Source: Crenobacter luteus
GTDB lineage: Bacteria; Pseudomonadota; Gammaproteobacteria; Burkholderiales; Chromobacteriaceae
Assembly (NCBI RefSeq): GCF_004345725.1
Contig: NZ_SLXG01000023.1
Span: forward strand, 1 to 44,154
Reading direction: 5' to 3'
Length of the DNA stretch: 44,154 nt
The notes below the pieces were generated by a model. That model was not told where the DNA came from, did not search any database, and worked only from the letters and a program-made list of their open reading frames with translations. Positions 26,861-35,613 of the stretch are shown here, in pieces. Position 1 is the stretch's first letter. The number at the start of each line of letters is the position of its first letter. Position numbers and translations under genes: made by a program.

Positions 26861-28057
26861 TCATGCATCCTGCTCAAGGGCAGCCACAATCTGCCGCACG
26901 GCCTGCGCAACGGAGAACTGCCGTTCGAACAGCTGCTTGCACCGTTGGGGCAACTCAGCATCGCGATCAACCTGTGCCAGCAGGTCCAGAGCCAGTGCTT
27001 CCAGCGCATTCACGTCGTTCGTCTCGCAAGCTCGCCCTATCTGCTCGCGACGAATCAAGTCGGCAAGGTCGTTGCCTGCATTCACATTGGCCAACACCGG
27101 TAAGCCGCTTTGCATGTAGGTCAGGAACTTACCAGGGATGTTGTGCGACTTGTGACGCGGGTCCAGCGCCACGATGCCCACGCTGCACTGGGCGTATAGA
27201 TCAGGAATCTCATCTGGATCGATCTCGTCAAAGAACAAGACGTTGTTCAGGCCTCGATTCTGAGCCGATGACGCAAGGCGTTTGGCATCGCGCCCACGCC
27301 CAACCAGCACAAAGCCCACATCCTGCCGCCCTGCAAAACGCTCGGCCAAGTCCAGCACAATGTCCATGCCCTGCGCCACCCCCATGTTGCCGGCATACAC
27401 AAAGACCTTTCGTCCAGCCAGCGGCGTATCGACTATGCGGATGGAGCAAGGCCGCTGCGCGGGCTTGTCCAGCCAGTTTTGCAGCACCTCCAGCTTGCGT
27501 CCAAGGCCTTGCTTCCAGCGCATGAAATACGCCTCGTTACCCGGCGTCTGCACGCCAATCGTGTCAGCCACCGAGTACTGGTAACGCGCCACTGCATCGA
27601 AAAAGCGGTAAGGCAGGCCGCGGCCCATCAATCCCATGTCCACCGCCCACTCCGGGAAGATATCGCGGACGATCAGGTAACCCTTACAGCCGCTCCGTCG
27701 TTTTAATGCCTGGGCCAGCGGTCCATGAAAGATGGAAGGCGCATACCAAATCACGCCCCCCCACCTCTCGTCAGCCAAGGGACTCTGGCAATACGCCCTC
27801 AGCATGGCGTAAGGCATCAGGCACTCGCCCAGCGTGCGGCGCACATAGCCAATGTCTTTGGTACGCGGGGCGCGCAAACGGGCCACTTGCACCCCGTCCA
27901 CCTCTTCCAGTTTCCACAGCTCACGCTGGTCAGCATTCGGCAACAGCACGGTCAAGGTATGGCCCTGCCTAGCAAATTCACGCGACAGATCGCGCAGTTG
28001 CACCGCACCCGACGTGCGCAAAGGGGGGAAGGTATCAGCAATCAGCACAAGACGCAT
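26861..28057 (-). CDS. wbuB: WbuB-like family 4 glycosyltransferase
   Basis: A 398-residue GT-B enzyme. The N-terminal LVLIADTFPPLRTSGAVQL and YLIVRDIFPEWAVDMGLMG are typical of the WbuB/WbjE group, which adds L-FucNAc or L-QuiNAc-like residues in O-antigen units. The C-terminal donor site has KVFVYAGNMGVAQGMDIVLD and a late NIPGKFLTYMQSGLPVLAN. It acts at the cytoplasmic face of the inner membrane on a lipid-linked acceptor. It is the last gene of the operon and follows the epimerase gene by 15 bases, which supports the link with that sugar. The ATG at 28057 is used; a TTG just before it is also possible. No terminator is seen in the 66 bases to the convergent mnmE end. Confidence 0.85.
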   Translation of the reverse strand: MRLVLIADTFPPLRTSGAVQLRDLSREFARQGHTLTVLLPNADQRELWKLEEVDGVQVARLRAPRTKDIGYVRRTLGECLMPYAMLRAYCQSPLADERWGGVIWYAPSIFHGPLAQALKRRSGCKGYLIVRDIFPEWAVDMGLMGRGLPYRFFDAVARYQYSVADTIGVQTPGNEAYFMRWKQGLGRKLEVLQNWLDKPAQRPCSIRIVDTPLAGRKVFVYAGNMGVAQGMDIVLDLAERFAGRQDVGFVLVGRGRDAKRLASSAQNRGLNNVLFFDEIDPDEIPDLYAQCSVGIVALDPRHKSHNIPGKFLTYMQSGLPVLANVNAGNDLADLIRREQIGRACETNDVNALEALALDLLAQVDRDAELPQRCKQLFERQFSVAQAVRQIVAALEQDA

Positions 28058-28072
28058 CAATCAGGCACCCGC

Positions 28073-29203
28073 TCAATACTTCTTCCACACCACACGGTTC
28101 ACATAGTCCGTATAGCTGTGAATAATGCGCACCACTTTGTCACTGACGTTGGGCATGCTGTAGTCGGCCACTTGGCGCAGTAACCTGGATTTCCCGCGAG
28201 GTTGGGTTTCGAGAATGGAAAGCCCCTGCATGACCCGATCAACATCTAGGCCGACCATCATGACTGAAGCCTCCTCGAAAGCTTCATGCCGTTCCTGTGT
28301 TTCGCGCAAGTTCAGTGCGGGGAAATTCAGGATAGAAGATTCCTCACTGATGGTACCGCTGTCGGACAGCACAGCTTTTGCCGAGCGCTGCAGGCTGACG
28401 TAGTCGGTAAAGCCAAGGGGCTTCATGAGTTTGACCTTTTCGTGAAAGGTCACGCCCATTGCCTGAACGCGCTTTTGGGTACGTGGATGGGTTGAAACGA
28501 TGACAGGCAACTGATAATGCTTCGCCACTGCGTTCAGCAAATGTACCAGACGTGAGAAGTTGACTTCAGAGTCGACATTCTCTTCACGATGCGAGCTGAC
28601 CAAGAAATATTTTCCCGACTCAAGGCCCAGGTGTTCTAATGCAACAGACCGGTCAATGCTGTCTCGGTAGTGGTCGAGGACTTCAGCCATTGGGCTACCT
28701 GTCTTGATAATCAGGTCTGGGGGCAAACCTTCACGTAAGAGGCATTCGCGAGCAATGTCGCTGTACGTCAGGTTGACGTCGGACGTGTGGTCCACAATTC
28801 GTCGGTTGGTTTCCTCCGGCACCCGCATGTCGAAGCAACGGTTCCCCGCTTCCATGTGGAAAATTGGAACCTTTCGACGTTTGGCTGGAATCACTGACAG
28901 ACAGCTATTGGTATCCCCAAGCACAAGCAATGCATCCGGCTTTTCCTTGACAAGAAATTTATCGATATTTCCGATCACGTTTCCGATGGTTTCGGCAGCA
29001 CTTGACCCCGCAGCATTTAAAAAATGATCCGGGCTCCTTATCCCTAAATCATCAAAAAAAATTTGATTTAGTTCGTAGTCGTAATTCTGACCTGTGTGCA
29101 CGATAACGTGATCACAAAATTGATCCAATTTTGCCATGACGCGGGAAAGCCGGATGATTTCCGGGCGCGTACCCACCACCGTCATTACTTTGAGTTTTTT
29201 CAT
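28073..29203 (-). CDS. fnlC: FnlC/WbvD-like UDP-L-sugar C2 epimerase (non-hydrolysing UDP-GlcNAc 2-epimerase family)
   Basis: A 376-residue protein of the WecB-fold epimerase family. Motifs are VGTRPEIIRLSRVMAKL, HTGQNYDYELNQIFFDDLGI, HMEAGNRCFDMRVPEETNRR and SDSGTISEESSILNFPALN. The HTGQNYDYELNQ and CFDMRVPEE forms are those of FnlC/WbjD/CapG/WbvD, which epimerise C2 of a UDP-2-acetamido-2,6-dideoxy-L-hexose, rather than WecB itself. It would give UDP-L-FucNAc or UDP-L-QuiNAc depending on the reductase that precedes it. It lies between the dehydratase and the WbuB-like transferase. A second epimerase of true WecB type is encoded at 32417-33559, so the two are not redundant copies. Confidence 0.88.
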   Translation of the reverse strand: MKKLKVMTVVGTRPEIIRLSRVMAKLDQFCDHVIVHTGQNYDYELNQIFFDDLGIRSPDHFLNAAGSSAAETIGNVIGNIDKFLVKEKPDALLVLGDTNSCLSVIPAKRRKVPIFHMEAGNRCFDMRVPEETNRRIVDHTSDVNLTYSDIARECLLREGLPPDLIIKTGSPMAEVLDHYRDSIDRSVALEHLGLESGKYFLVSSHREENVDSEVNFSRLVHLLNAVAKHYQLPVIVSTHPRTQKRVQAMGVTFHEKVKLMKPLGFTDYVSLQRSAKAVLSDSGTISEESSILNFPALNLRETQERHEAFEEASVMMVGLDVDRVMQGLSILETQPRGKSRLLRQVADYSMPNVSDKVVRIIHSYTDYVNRVVWKKY

Positions 29204-29232
29204 AGCGAAGATTCAGGTTTCACTTGATGGAT

Positions 29233-30261
29233 TTATTCTTCTGGCTCAATATTTTCGCCTTTGACAAGCGCCTGAATGAATCGTAACTTCATCAGCAAAT
29301 CGCACATGCCATTAACGTCGAGTCGAGTGGCGTTGTGAGAGTTATAATCTATGGCCTCGGAGATCTTAACCTCACCCTGCTCGACGTATTTCCCGTAGTT
29401 CAAGTCGCGTAAATCTGGTGGTACGCGGTAGTATCCTCCCAGGTCCTCAGCGGCAAACATTTCTTCTCGGCTAAGCAGTGCCTCGTATAACTTCTCACCA
29501 TGACGGGTGCCAATAACATTAATCGGATGATCGGACGCCCCCAGCAGACCTGTCAGAGCCTTGGCGAGGGTTTCAATCGTTGCAGCGGGTGCCTTTTGTA
29601 CGAATATTTCACCAGGTTTTCCATGCTCGAATGCGTACAGCACTAGATCCACTGCATCATCCAAAGTCATCATGAAACGAGTCATGTTCGGATCGGTAAT
29701 AGTTAGAGGCTGGCCTGCTCGGATTTGATTAGTAAACAGCGGAATAACGGATCCACGCGATGCCATTACATTTCCGTATCTGGTTGCACAGATGATGGTG
29801 GCCGCAGATGAGCGAGATTTTGCAACGACAACCTTTTCCATCATCGCCTTGCTGATTCCCATTGCATTGATGGGATATACCGCCTTGTCCGTGCTTAAGC
29901 AGACCACGCGCTTTACCCCGCAGTTGATGGCCGCCTCAAGCACATTTTCCGTACCCAATATATTGGTTTTTACAGCTTCCATTGGGTGAAATTCACAAGA
30001 AGGCACTTGTTTCAAGGCCGCAGCGTGGTAAATAAAGTCGACCCCTCTTACGGCACTCAAGACAGACCGATAATCTCTTACATCCCCAATGTAAAATTTC
30101 AATTTCGGATTATTAAACTTCTTGCGCATGTCATCCTGTTTCTTTTCATCTCGACTCAGGATGCGAATTTCGCTCAAATCAGAATTCAGGAAGCGCCGCA
30201 ATACAGCATTGCCAAATGAACCAGTTCCGCCAGTGATTAGTAAAATTTTGTTTTCGAACAC
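29233..30261 (-). CDS. fnlA: UDP-GlcNAc 4,6-dehydratase/5-epimerase (CapE/WbjB/FnlA type)
   Basis: A 342-residue extended SDR. The NAD(P) motif TGGTGSFGNAVLRRF is at residues 10-24, followed by YIGDVRDYRSV, the LKQVPSCEFHPMEAVKTN loop and STDKAVYPINAMGISKAMMEK. In this family the usual Tyr of YxxxK is replaced by Met (MGISK), which is seen here and marks the inverting FlaA1/CapE/WbjB/WbvB group. It converts UDP-GlcNAc to a UDP-2-acetamido-2,6-dideoxy-4-keto-L-hexose. The start is GTG with AAAGGA upstream. It lies between the RmlD-like reductase and the 2-epimerase in one overlapping operon. Codon use is clearly more AT-rich than in the core genes. Confidence 0.9.
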   Translation of the reverse strand: MFENKILLITGGTGSFGNAVLRRFLNSDLSEIRILSRDEKKQDDMRKKFNNPKLKFYIGDVRDYRSVLSAVRGVDFIYHAAALKQVPSCEFHPMEAVKTNILGTENVLEAAINCGVKRVVCLSTDKAVYPINAMGISKAMMEKVVVAKSRSSAATIICATRYGNVMASRGSVIPLFTNQIRAGQPLTITDPNMTRFMMTLDDAVDLVLYAFEHGKPGEIFVQKAPAATIETLAKALTGLLGASDHPINVIGTRHGEKLYEALLSREEMFAAEDLGGYYRVPPDLRDLNYGKYVEQGEVKISEAIDYNSHNATRLDVNGMCDLLMKLRFIQALVKGENIEPEE

Positions 30262-30282
30262 ACTAATTTCCTTTTCCCAACT

Positions 30283-31137
30283 TTAACCAAATTCTTTCAT
30301 TGATTGGACCAGTTGATCCCATGCTTTTGGCTGGAAGCCAGTAGCTTGCCTGAAGCGACTGGAATCCAGTGAGCGGTCAATGAAAAAATCGTCTTCGGGG
30401 ATAATATTAATATTTTTCCCATAGTGCTGCGCTATTAGTGCCAATAAGTCGAATTTGTTGATCGGCTCTGCCGACACGTGATACAGGCCATGCAAGTCTG
30501 TATTTGGAAGAACGTGCTCCAATATGACTCGTCCTAGCTCCACGGTAGGCAGTCCCGAGAAGGTGGCGCGTCTGAAACCGGAAACCTGCCCGTGCTGCGC
30601 GAGAAACCAGCACACCAGGCTGCGGCTACCGTTCAATTCATGCCCAATAATCGATGTGCGCAAAGTAACTGCATGCGGGTAATCAACCTCGCCCAGATAC
30701 TTGCTTCTGCCATAAAGGTCGTCTGCGTCCGCAAAATCGGTTTCGGTATACAGACCTTTTCTTCCGGAAAAAACGCAATCGGTACTGATATGTATGAGCC
30801 GGGCGCCAAATAAGCCACAGATTTCGGCCAGCCGATGTGGTAACAGCGCGTTGATCGGAATGGCGGCCAGAGGCAATTCCGATTCCGACAACTGTTTGAC
30901 CAGCCCGATGCAATTCACGACGGCATCCGGGCGCACCCTCGCCATCAGGCGCAACAGATGCTCGTTGTTCTCCACATCGACGCCGATCACCAGTTGAGCG
31001 TGGACCTCATGCGGCAGCAGTTCTCTTGCCGATGGCGAGCGAACCGTGCCAAACACTTCTATGCCGGGATGCACATGGAACAGCCGTAGCAACGTGCTGC
31101 CCAACATTCCCGTTGCTCCAAGAATAAGTACTCGCAT
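30283..31137 (-). CDS. RmlD-like sugar-nucleotide 4-ketoreductase
   Basis: A 284-residue SDR. Motifs are LGATGMLGSTLLRL (cofactor loop), ISTDCVFSGRKGLYTE and DLYGRSKYLGE (YxxxK), followed by the C-terminal part of the RmlD fold. It is too short to be the two-domain CapF/WbjC/FnlB reductase of the L-FucNAc pathway (about 370 residues with a C-terminal cupin). The single-domain RmlD-like form matches WbvR of the L-QuiNAc pathway, which reduces the 4-keto intermediate to UDP-L-RhaNAc for the epimerase. CAGGAAAAAATC precedes the ATG. The IS5-like element sits 105 bases upstream, separating the gene from the rest of the operon. Confidence 0.82.
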   Translation of the reverse strand: MRVLILGATGMLGSTLLRLFHVHPGIEVFGTVRSPSARELLPHEVHAQLVIGVDVENNEHLLRLMARVRPDAVVNCIGLVKQLSESELPLAAIPINALLPHRLAEICGLFGARLIHISTDCVFSGRKGLYTETDFADADDLYGRSKYLGEVDYPHAVTLRTSIIGHELNGSRSLVCWFLAQHGQVSGFRRATFSGLPTVELGRVILEHVLPNTDLHGLYHVSAEPINKFDLLALIAQHYGKNINIIPEDDFFIDRSLDSSRFRQATGFQPKAWDQLVQSMKEFG

Positions 31138-31164
31138 GATTTTTTCCTGGTTGATTAAGAGCTG

Positions 31165-31242
31165 CTAACAAAACCTCAATCGAGCAACCGTAAGGTCTTG
31201 ATCCGGCATGCACCGGCTCGCGGGGAAATTAGGTTTTGTTAG
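31165..31242. repeat. 12-bp inverted repeats around a 54-base core
   Basis: CTAACAAAACCT (31165-31176) and AGGTTTTGTTAG (31231-31242) are perfect inverted repeats. The last four bases, TTAG, are the duplicated target of the IS5-like element. The 78-bp unit could be a small MITE-like sequence or the remnant of another insertion. Confidence 0.6.
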
Positions 31243-32407
31243 GGAAGGTCTGAACAAGTCCGCTTTTCACTGATCAGCTACCCGGGAGCTTGGTCGCTGT
31301 TCAGCCACCGCTGCCGCGACCTGCCTGTCCGACACGGCGACGGGGCCGGGGCAGACCGGCCAGCGCTGTTCAGGCCAGATTGGCCAGCCGCTTGCAGGCC
31401 ATCCAGATATTGGCCAAGGCAAGCAGCGTGAACAGCTGCGCGGTATTTTTGGCCAGACCTTGGTAGCGAACCTTGACATGGCCGAACTGCCGTTTAATCA
31501 CCCGGAATGGGTGTTCCACTTTCGCCCGGATTTTGGCTTTGACTGTTTCCACCTGCTCGGCCCAACGATCATCGGGCGAATCCGTCAATGCCTTGCGTTG
31601 ACCCGGTCGCATCGCGACCTACCAGTTCACCGAGCGCTGTTGAGGCTCTGCCTGTTTGTGAATGCCGGTGAAACCGGCATCGCCAAACACATCGCTTTCT
31701 TCGCCATGCAACAGTTGGTCGACTATGACAATATCCGCCACGTTGGCGGCCGTTCCCGCGACGTGGTGCACCAGGCCGGACTGGGCGTCGACGCCGATAT
31801 GGGCTTTCATGCCGAAGTACCACTGATTGCCCTTCTTGGTCTGGTGCATGTCGGGATCGCGCCCCCCCTTTGGCGTTCTTGGTTGAGCTGGGGGCGTGAA
31901 TCAAGGTGGCATCGACGATGGTGCCTTGCCTGAGCAGCAGACCTTTGGCGGAGAGGTACCGGTGGATGGCGTCGAACAGCGCGCGGGCCAATTGGTGCTT
32001 CTCCAGCAAATGACGGAAGTTGAGCAGCGTGGTTTCGTCGGGAATGGCGTCGATGCCAACGCCGGCGAAGCGCCGCATGGGGGCGATTTCGTACAAGCTT
32101 TCTCCCATCGCCAGGTCGGACAGGCCATACCACTGCTGCAGGCAGTGGATGCGCAGCATGGAAGACAAAGGATAAGGGCGACGTCCGTGGTCGGCCTTGG
32201 GGTAAACCGGCTCGATCACTGCCTCCAGTTCCGTCCACGGCATGACCTGCTCCATCTCGGCCAGAAAGATTTCCCGGCGGGTCTGCTTTTTCTTGGCAGT
32301 CTGCTCGAGGTCGGTGAAGGTCATTTGCTGGCGCATGGTGGAGTCCGGAACATGCTGTTTGATTGGAGTCAGTTTACCCGGTAGAGCAGGACTTGTTCAG
32401 ACCTTCC
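31243..32407 (-). mobile_element. IS5-family insertion sequence (1165 bp)
   Basis: Perfect 19-bp terminal inverted repeats (GGAAGGTCTGAACAAGTCC at the left and its reverse complement at the right) are flanked by a TTAG target duplication (31239-31242 and 32408-32411), matching the YTAR target of IS5 elements. It landed six bases after the wecB stop, so no gene is cut, but it splits the sugar operon. Its transposase gene runs the same way as the operon and is broken. Confidence 0.95.
31370..32336 (-). pseudogene. Broken IS5-family transposase
   Basis: The N-terminal part (32336 down to about 31870) is a good IS5 transposase: [20 protein letters not shown], then [20 protein letters not shown] and a DDE-type region [20 protein letters not shown]. 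At a run of seven G near 31865 the frame shifts; removing one G restores [20 protein letters not shown] in the next frame. That frame then meets an in-frame TAG at 31619-31621, after which the normal C-terminus continues (VEHPFRVIKRQFGHVKVRYQ). A frameshift and a nonsense codon together make the copy inactive unless helped in trans. The shift is of the +1 type, not the -1 used by programmed IS frameshifts. Confidence 0.9.
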
Positions 32408-32416
32408 TTAGCGACT

Positions 32417-33559
32417 CTAAGGCTTGGCGGTCCCCGCGAGCAATGCTTGCAGGATGCGGCGGCACGCCTTGCCGTCACCGTAGGGGTTGTGCGCGCGGGA
32501 CATCTGCTCGTACAGTGCGCCGTCTGACAGCAGGGCCGACAGCGCCGGGACGATACGGCTGGCGCTGGAGCCGACAAGCCGCACGGTACCGGCCTCGACC
32601 GCTTCGGGCCGTTCGGTCACGTCGCGCATCACCAAAACTGGCTTGCCAAGGCTCGGGGCCTCCTCCTGGATGCCTCCGCTGTCGGTCAGCACTACGTGGC
32701 AATGCTTGAGGAGATAAATGAATGGCTCATAGTCCACTGGCTCGATCAGAGCAATATTTGGCACGCCGCTGAGCAGGCGGAACACAGGCTCGCGAACGCT
32801 CGGGTTGAGGTGGACCGGATAGACGAAATGCACATCCGGGTGCATGCGGGCCAGTTCGCCCAGCGCGCGGCAGATGTCGAGGAAGCCCTCGCCGAAATTT
32901 TCCCGGCGATGGCCAGTGACAAGCACGAAGCGCTTGGTCCGCCAGTCGAAATCGAGCCGGGCATCGAGTGTCGCAACGATGCCAGCGCGGCGCTTCGCGT
33001 CGCGCTCGATGCGCTCGAGCGACAACAAGAGCGCGTCGATCACCGTGTTGCCAGTCACGCTGATCAATTCCGGACGCACGCCTTCTTTCAACAGATTCTT
33101 GCGGCTGGTCAGCGTTGGCGCGAAATGCCACTGAGCCACGATGCTCGCGACCTTGCGGTTGAATTCTTCCGGAAACGGTGCGGAAAGATTGAATGACCGT
33201 AGTCCCGCTTCCACGTGCCCGACAGGAATACTTGCGTAGAAACTGGCCACGGATGCGGCAAACGCCGTGGTGGTGTCGCCATGCACCAGCACCACGTCCG
33301 GTTTGCTGGCGCTGAACACGGCGGGCAATTCCGTCAGAACGGCCGAAGTAAGGCTGTTCAGATTCTGGTTCGGGCGCATCAGGTCGAGGTCGTAGTCGGG
33401 CACGATGCCAAAGGTGGCCAGCACCTGGTCCAGCATGTGGCGGTGCTGCGCAGTCACGCACACAGCCGATTCGAAATCCCGACTGTCGTTCAGTGCATGG
33501 ACCAGCGGAGCCATCTTGATGGCTTCAGGCCTGGTTCCGAAAACGGTGAGTACTTTCAT
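32417..33559 (-). CDS. wecB: UDP-N-acetylglucosamine 2-epimerase (non-hydrolysing)
   Basis: A 380-residue WecB-type epimerase that interconverts UDP-GlcNAc and UDP-ManNAc. The start [19 protein letters not shown], the middle [22 protein letters not shown], and [20 protein letters not shown] followed by RDVTERPEA are family hallmarks. No UDP-ManNAc dehydrogenase (WecC) is in the window, so ManNAc may be used directly or oxidised by an enzyme encoded elsewhere. CAGGGATTT precedes the ATG. It follows the unassigned glycosyltransferase by 10 bases and was the gene immediately before the RmlD-like reductase until the IS5 insertion came between them. Confidence 0.93.
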   Translation of the reverse strand: MKVLTVFGTRPEAIKMAPLVHALNDSRDFESAVCVTAQHRHMLDQVLATFGIVPDYDLDLMRPNQNLNSLTSAVLTELPAVFSASKPDVVLVHGDTTTAFAASVASFYASIPVGHVEAGLRSFNLSAPFPEEFNRKVASIVAQWHFAPTLTSRKNLLKEGVRPELISVTGNTVIDALLLSLERIERDAKRRAGIVATLDARLDFDWRTKRFVLVTGHRRENFGEGFLDICRALGELARMHPDVHFVYPVHLNPSVREPVFRLLSGVPNIALIEPVDYEPFIYLLKHCHVVLTDSGGIQEEAPSLGKPVLVMRDVTERPEAVEAGTVRLVGSSASRIVPALSALLSDGALYEQMSRAHNPYGDGKACRRILQALLAGTAKP

Positions 33560-33569
33560 AAATCCCTGT

Positions 33570-34580
33570 TCATATTTTTGTCACGGCGCGCACGACCGTG
33601 GCGGATTGGCTTATGGTGGCAGCGATGGTCTCGGTGGCGATGGCGATTTGAGTTTCCATCTGCTGGAACAGCGCCTGCACCTTTGCCCCCTGCACGGCTA
33701 CCGGGGCATCATGGTCCAACGCACGATCGGTCGATATGCCAGCTTTGACAAAGCGCTTTAAGGTAGGGTGGCCGTAGTGAACGGGGACGATGCCCCAAGC
33801 CAAGTAGGAAAACAGCTTGGAAGGCGCGCAATACTTGTTGTTCAGCGAGCCGCGAGCGCCATTGGTGAATGGGTAGCAGATCAAGCCATACCCGTAACCC
33901 TGCTCGGCGATCTGCTGGAACGGACGCGGTTGCAGCGAGTTGAAAACCTGCGGCGGCTGCTGGTCCAAGTATTTGGTGACATAACAGTCAAGGTCGGCGG
34001 TACCGATCTTGAACTGGGCGCACATGCGCACTAGGCTTACTTCGCTGTCGATCACGCCAGCGTAGACCACGCGCCGCGATTTGGCACGCTCTTGTTCGGC
34101 TTCCACTTTATGGTCGAAGTTCGGCAGCACTACTGCATGCATGGCGCGCATTCTGGGGAAATAGCGCTTGCGCAGCTTCAGCCGCATCGGCTCGACATCC
34201 AGAAACAAGTCGTAGCGATGCGCCGAGACGCGAAACGCCTTGGTCAGCAGGCCCGAGTCGAACTCGAACAGCTCGGGCTGGTAGGTGATCAGGTGAGCGC
34301 CCGGGAATATAAGCCGCAAAAGGAACACGAACGGTACTTGGTAGGAGCCGAACGTAATGATCGCGTCTGGCGCCTTACGCGCCCTGATCGCAGCCCACAG
34401 AGAAAACAGCAGGGGCAGCAGGTGTTTCAGCTTGGTGTCGTATGCACGCTGCAGCCAGCCTGCGCGCACCGCGTCGATCGGGTTGTGGACTGTATGCGCG
34501 GCCGACAGCTGGTCCAGCAACTTCCAGAACGACGGGTATGCAAATTGGCGACGATACGGCGATAGTACGTGGATATACAT
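33570..34580 (-). CDS. Putative glycosyltransferase, family not assigned
   Basis: A 336-residue protein with no motif that I can assign firmly. It begins [18 protein letters not shown], has a hydrophobic helix ([13 protein letters not shown]), a beta-alpha section [20 protein letters not shown], and a late stretch [20 protein letters not shown] followed by [20 protein letters not shown]. That last part resembles the donor-site region of GT-B enzymes (a K-x-x-x-Y/F-L-A-x-G pattern). The position between another such gene and wecB in an O-antigen operon makes a glycosyltransferase likely. The sugar and linkage are unknown. It follows the preceding gene with a gap of about 45 bases. Confidence 0.6.
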   Translation of the reverse strand: MYIHVLSPYRRQFAYPSFWKLLDQLSAAHTVHNPIDAVRAGWLQRAYDTKLKHLLPLLFSLWAAIRARKAPDAIITFGSYQVPFVFLLRLIFPGAHLITYQPELFEFDSGLLTKAFRVSAHRYDLFLDVEPMRLKLRKRYFPRMRAMHAVVLPNFDHKVEAEQERAKSRRVVYAGVIDSEVSLVRMCAQFKIGTADLDCYVTKYLDQQPPQVFNSLQPRPFQQIAEQGYGYGLICYPFTNGARGSLNNKYCAPSKLFSYLAWGIVPVHYGHPTLKRFVKAGISTDRALDHDAPVAVQGAKVQALFQQMETQIAIATETIAATISQSATVVRAVTKI

Positions 34581-34626
34581 GTAAAGGTACTTAAGTAGAC
34601 GGCGTGGGGCAGCGCATCAAAGATGC

Positions 34627-35589
34627 CTAGATGCTCAAAAATGTGCGCCAGCGCTGGCTGAATTCCTTGACTCCTACGCCCGGGACAAGCGGCTGCAAGG
34701 GCTCGCCCGAGCGGATCCGGTCAATCAGCGCGCCGATGCGTTCAATGTCGCAAAGGATCGAATCGGGGAAGCCGTAACCGTGGTTAATAGCATGCTCGGT
34801 GGTCAGAACCAGGCAGCCGGACGCGGCTGCATCAAGGATCACGCCGGACGCGCGTACCTCGTAGCTGTCGTCAAATTCGACTGCGATCACATGGCAGCTA
34901 CGATACAGTGCATCGTATTCATCCTTTGGGATGCCTTTGCGGACGAACTCGATCTCGATGCTCGGATGATCGACAAAGGCGTCGACGGGCTCGCCTTGAA
35001 TGAACAGGCGGATTTCGCGGGCGCCGGTCGCCTGCTGCAGCTGCGCGAGCAGCCGCTGCGGGTCTATGAACTTGCGTACTCTAGGGCGCACTCCGGGAAC
35101 CAGCACCCGCAGCGCCGCCCCACCAGAAAACTTCTCGCGTAGGAGTCGCTCGCTTTCGGCCTTATCGACGATACGCGATGGGAGTGCTGGCGGCCGGGCG
35201 CCGGCGACACTGCCGAAAAGGTCCGACACGGCATCGGCATAGGTCGCAAAGCGGAAGCACTTGGATAACACTGGCAGCAGGCGCGAGTGCAGGCGCACCC
35301 GTGAATTGGGCATGAAGTGGTAGATCGCATAAGTCTTGCGCAACAAAGCCAAGGGCGCCAGCATGGCAAGCTGGTTGACTTTGGCTGAAAGGAATACCAC
35401 TTTGGCGTAACGGAACAACAACGCACTACGCAGCGCGCGCAGCACGCTACCCATGCCATCACGCACATCGCACTTCAGATAATCGCACTCTACCCCAGGC
35501 AAAGCCTGGCGAATTGCTTCGAAGTCGTCGTCATACGAACCGTGTTCGCTGTACAGCAGGTCTACGAATAGAACTTTGTTATCGCTCAT
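34627..35589 (-). CDS. Putative glycosyltransferase, family not assigned
   Basis: A protein of 320 residues from the ATG at 35589, or 324 from a GTG at 35601; neither start has a clear ribosome site. The N-terminal VLFVDLLYSEHGSYDDDFEA and the alternating strand/helix pattern suggest a Rossmann-like GT-B fold. The late section CHVIAVEFDDSYEVRASGVI, followed by LDAAASGCLVLTTEHAINHG, looks like the donor-binding glycosyltransferase region. It lies just after gmhB (25 bases), so it may add the heptose made by the preceding genes, but this is inference from position. Confidence 0.6.
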   Translation of the reverse strand: MSDNKVLFVDLLYSEHGSYDDDFEAIRQALPGVECDYLKCDVRDGMGSVLRALRSALLFRYAKVVFLSAKVNQLAMLAPLALLRKTYAIYHFMPNSRVRLHSRLLPVLSKCFRFATYADAVSDLFGSVAGARPPALPSRIVDKAESERLLREKFSGGAALRVLVPGVRPRVRKFIDPQRLLAQLQQATGAREIRLFIQGEPVDAFVDHPSIEIEFVRKGIPKDEYDALYRSCHVIAVEFDDSYEVRASGVILDAAASGCLVLTTEHAINHGYGFPDSILCDIERIGALIDRIRSGEPLQPLVPGVGVKEFSQRWRTFLSI

Positions 35590-35613
35590 GAAATTATTCA
35601 CGCTGTACGTTCG

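Noticed and set aside
31850-31880. Programmed frameshift in the IS5 transposase at the G7 run
   Set aside because: Restoring the family sequence needs a +1 shift, whereas IS elements normally use -1, and the second frame also contains a TAG stop. Mutation is the simpler explanation.
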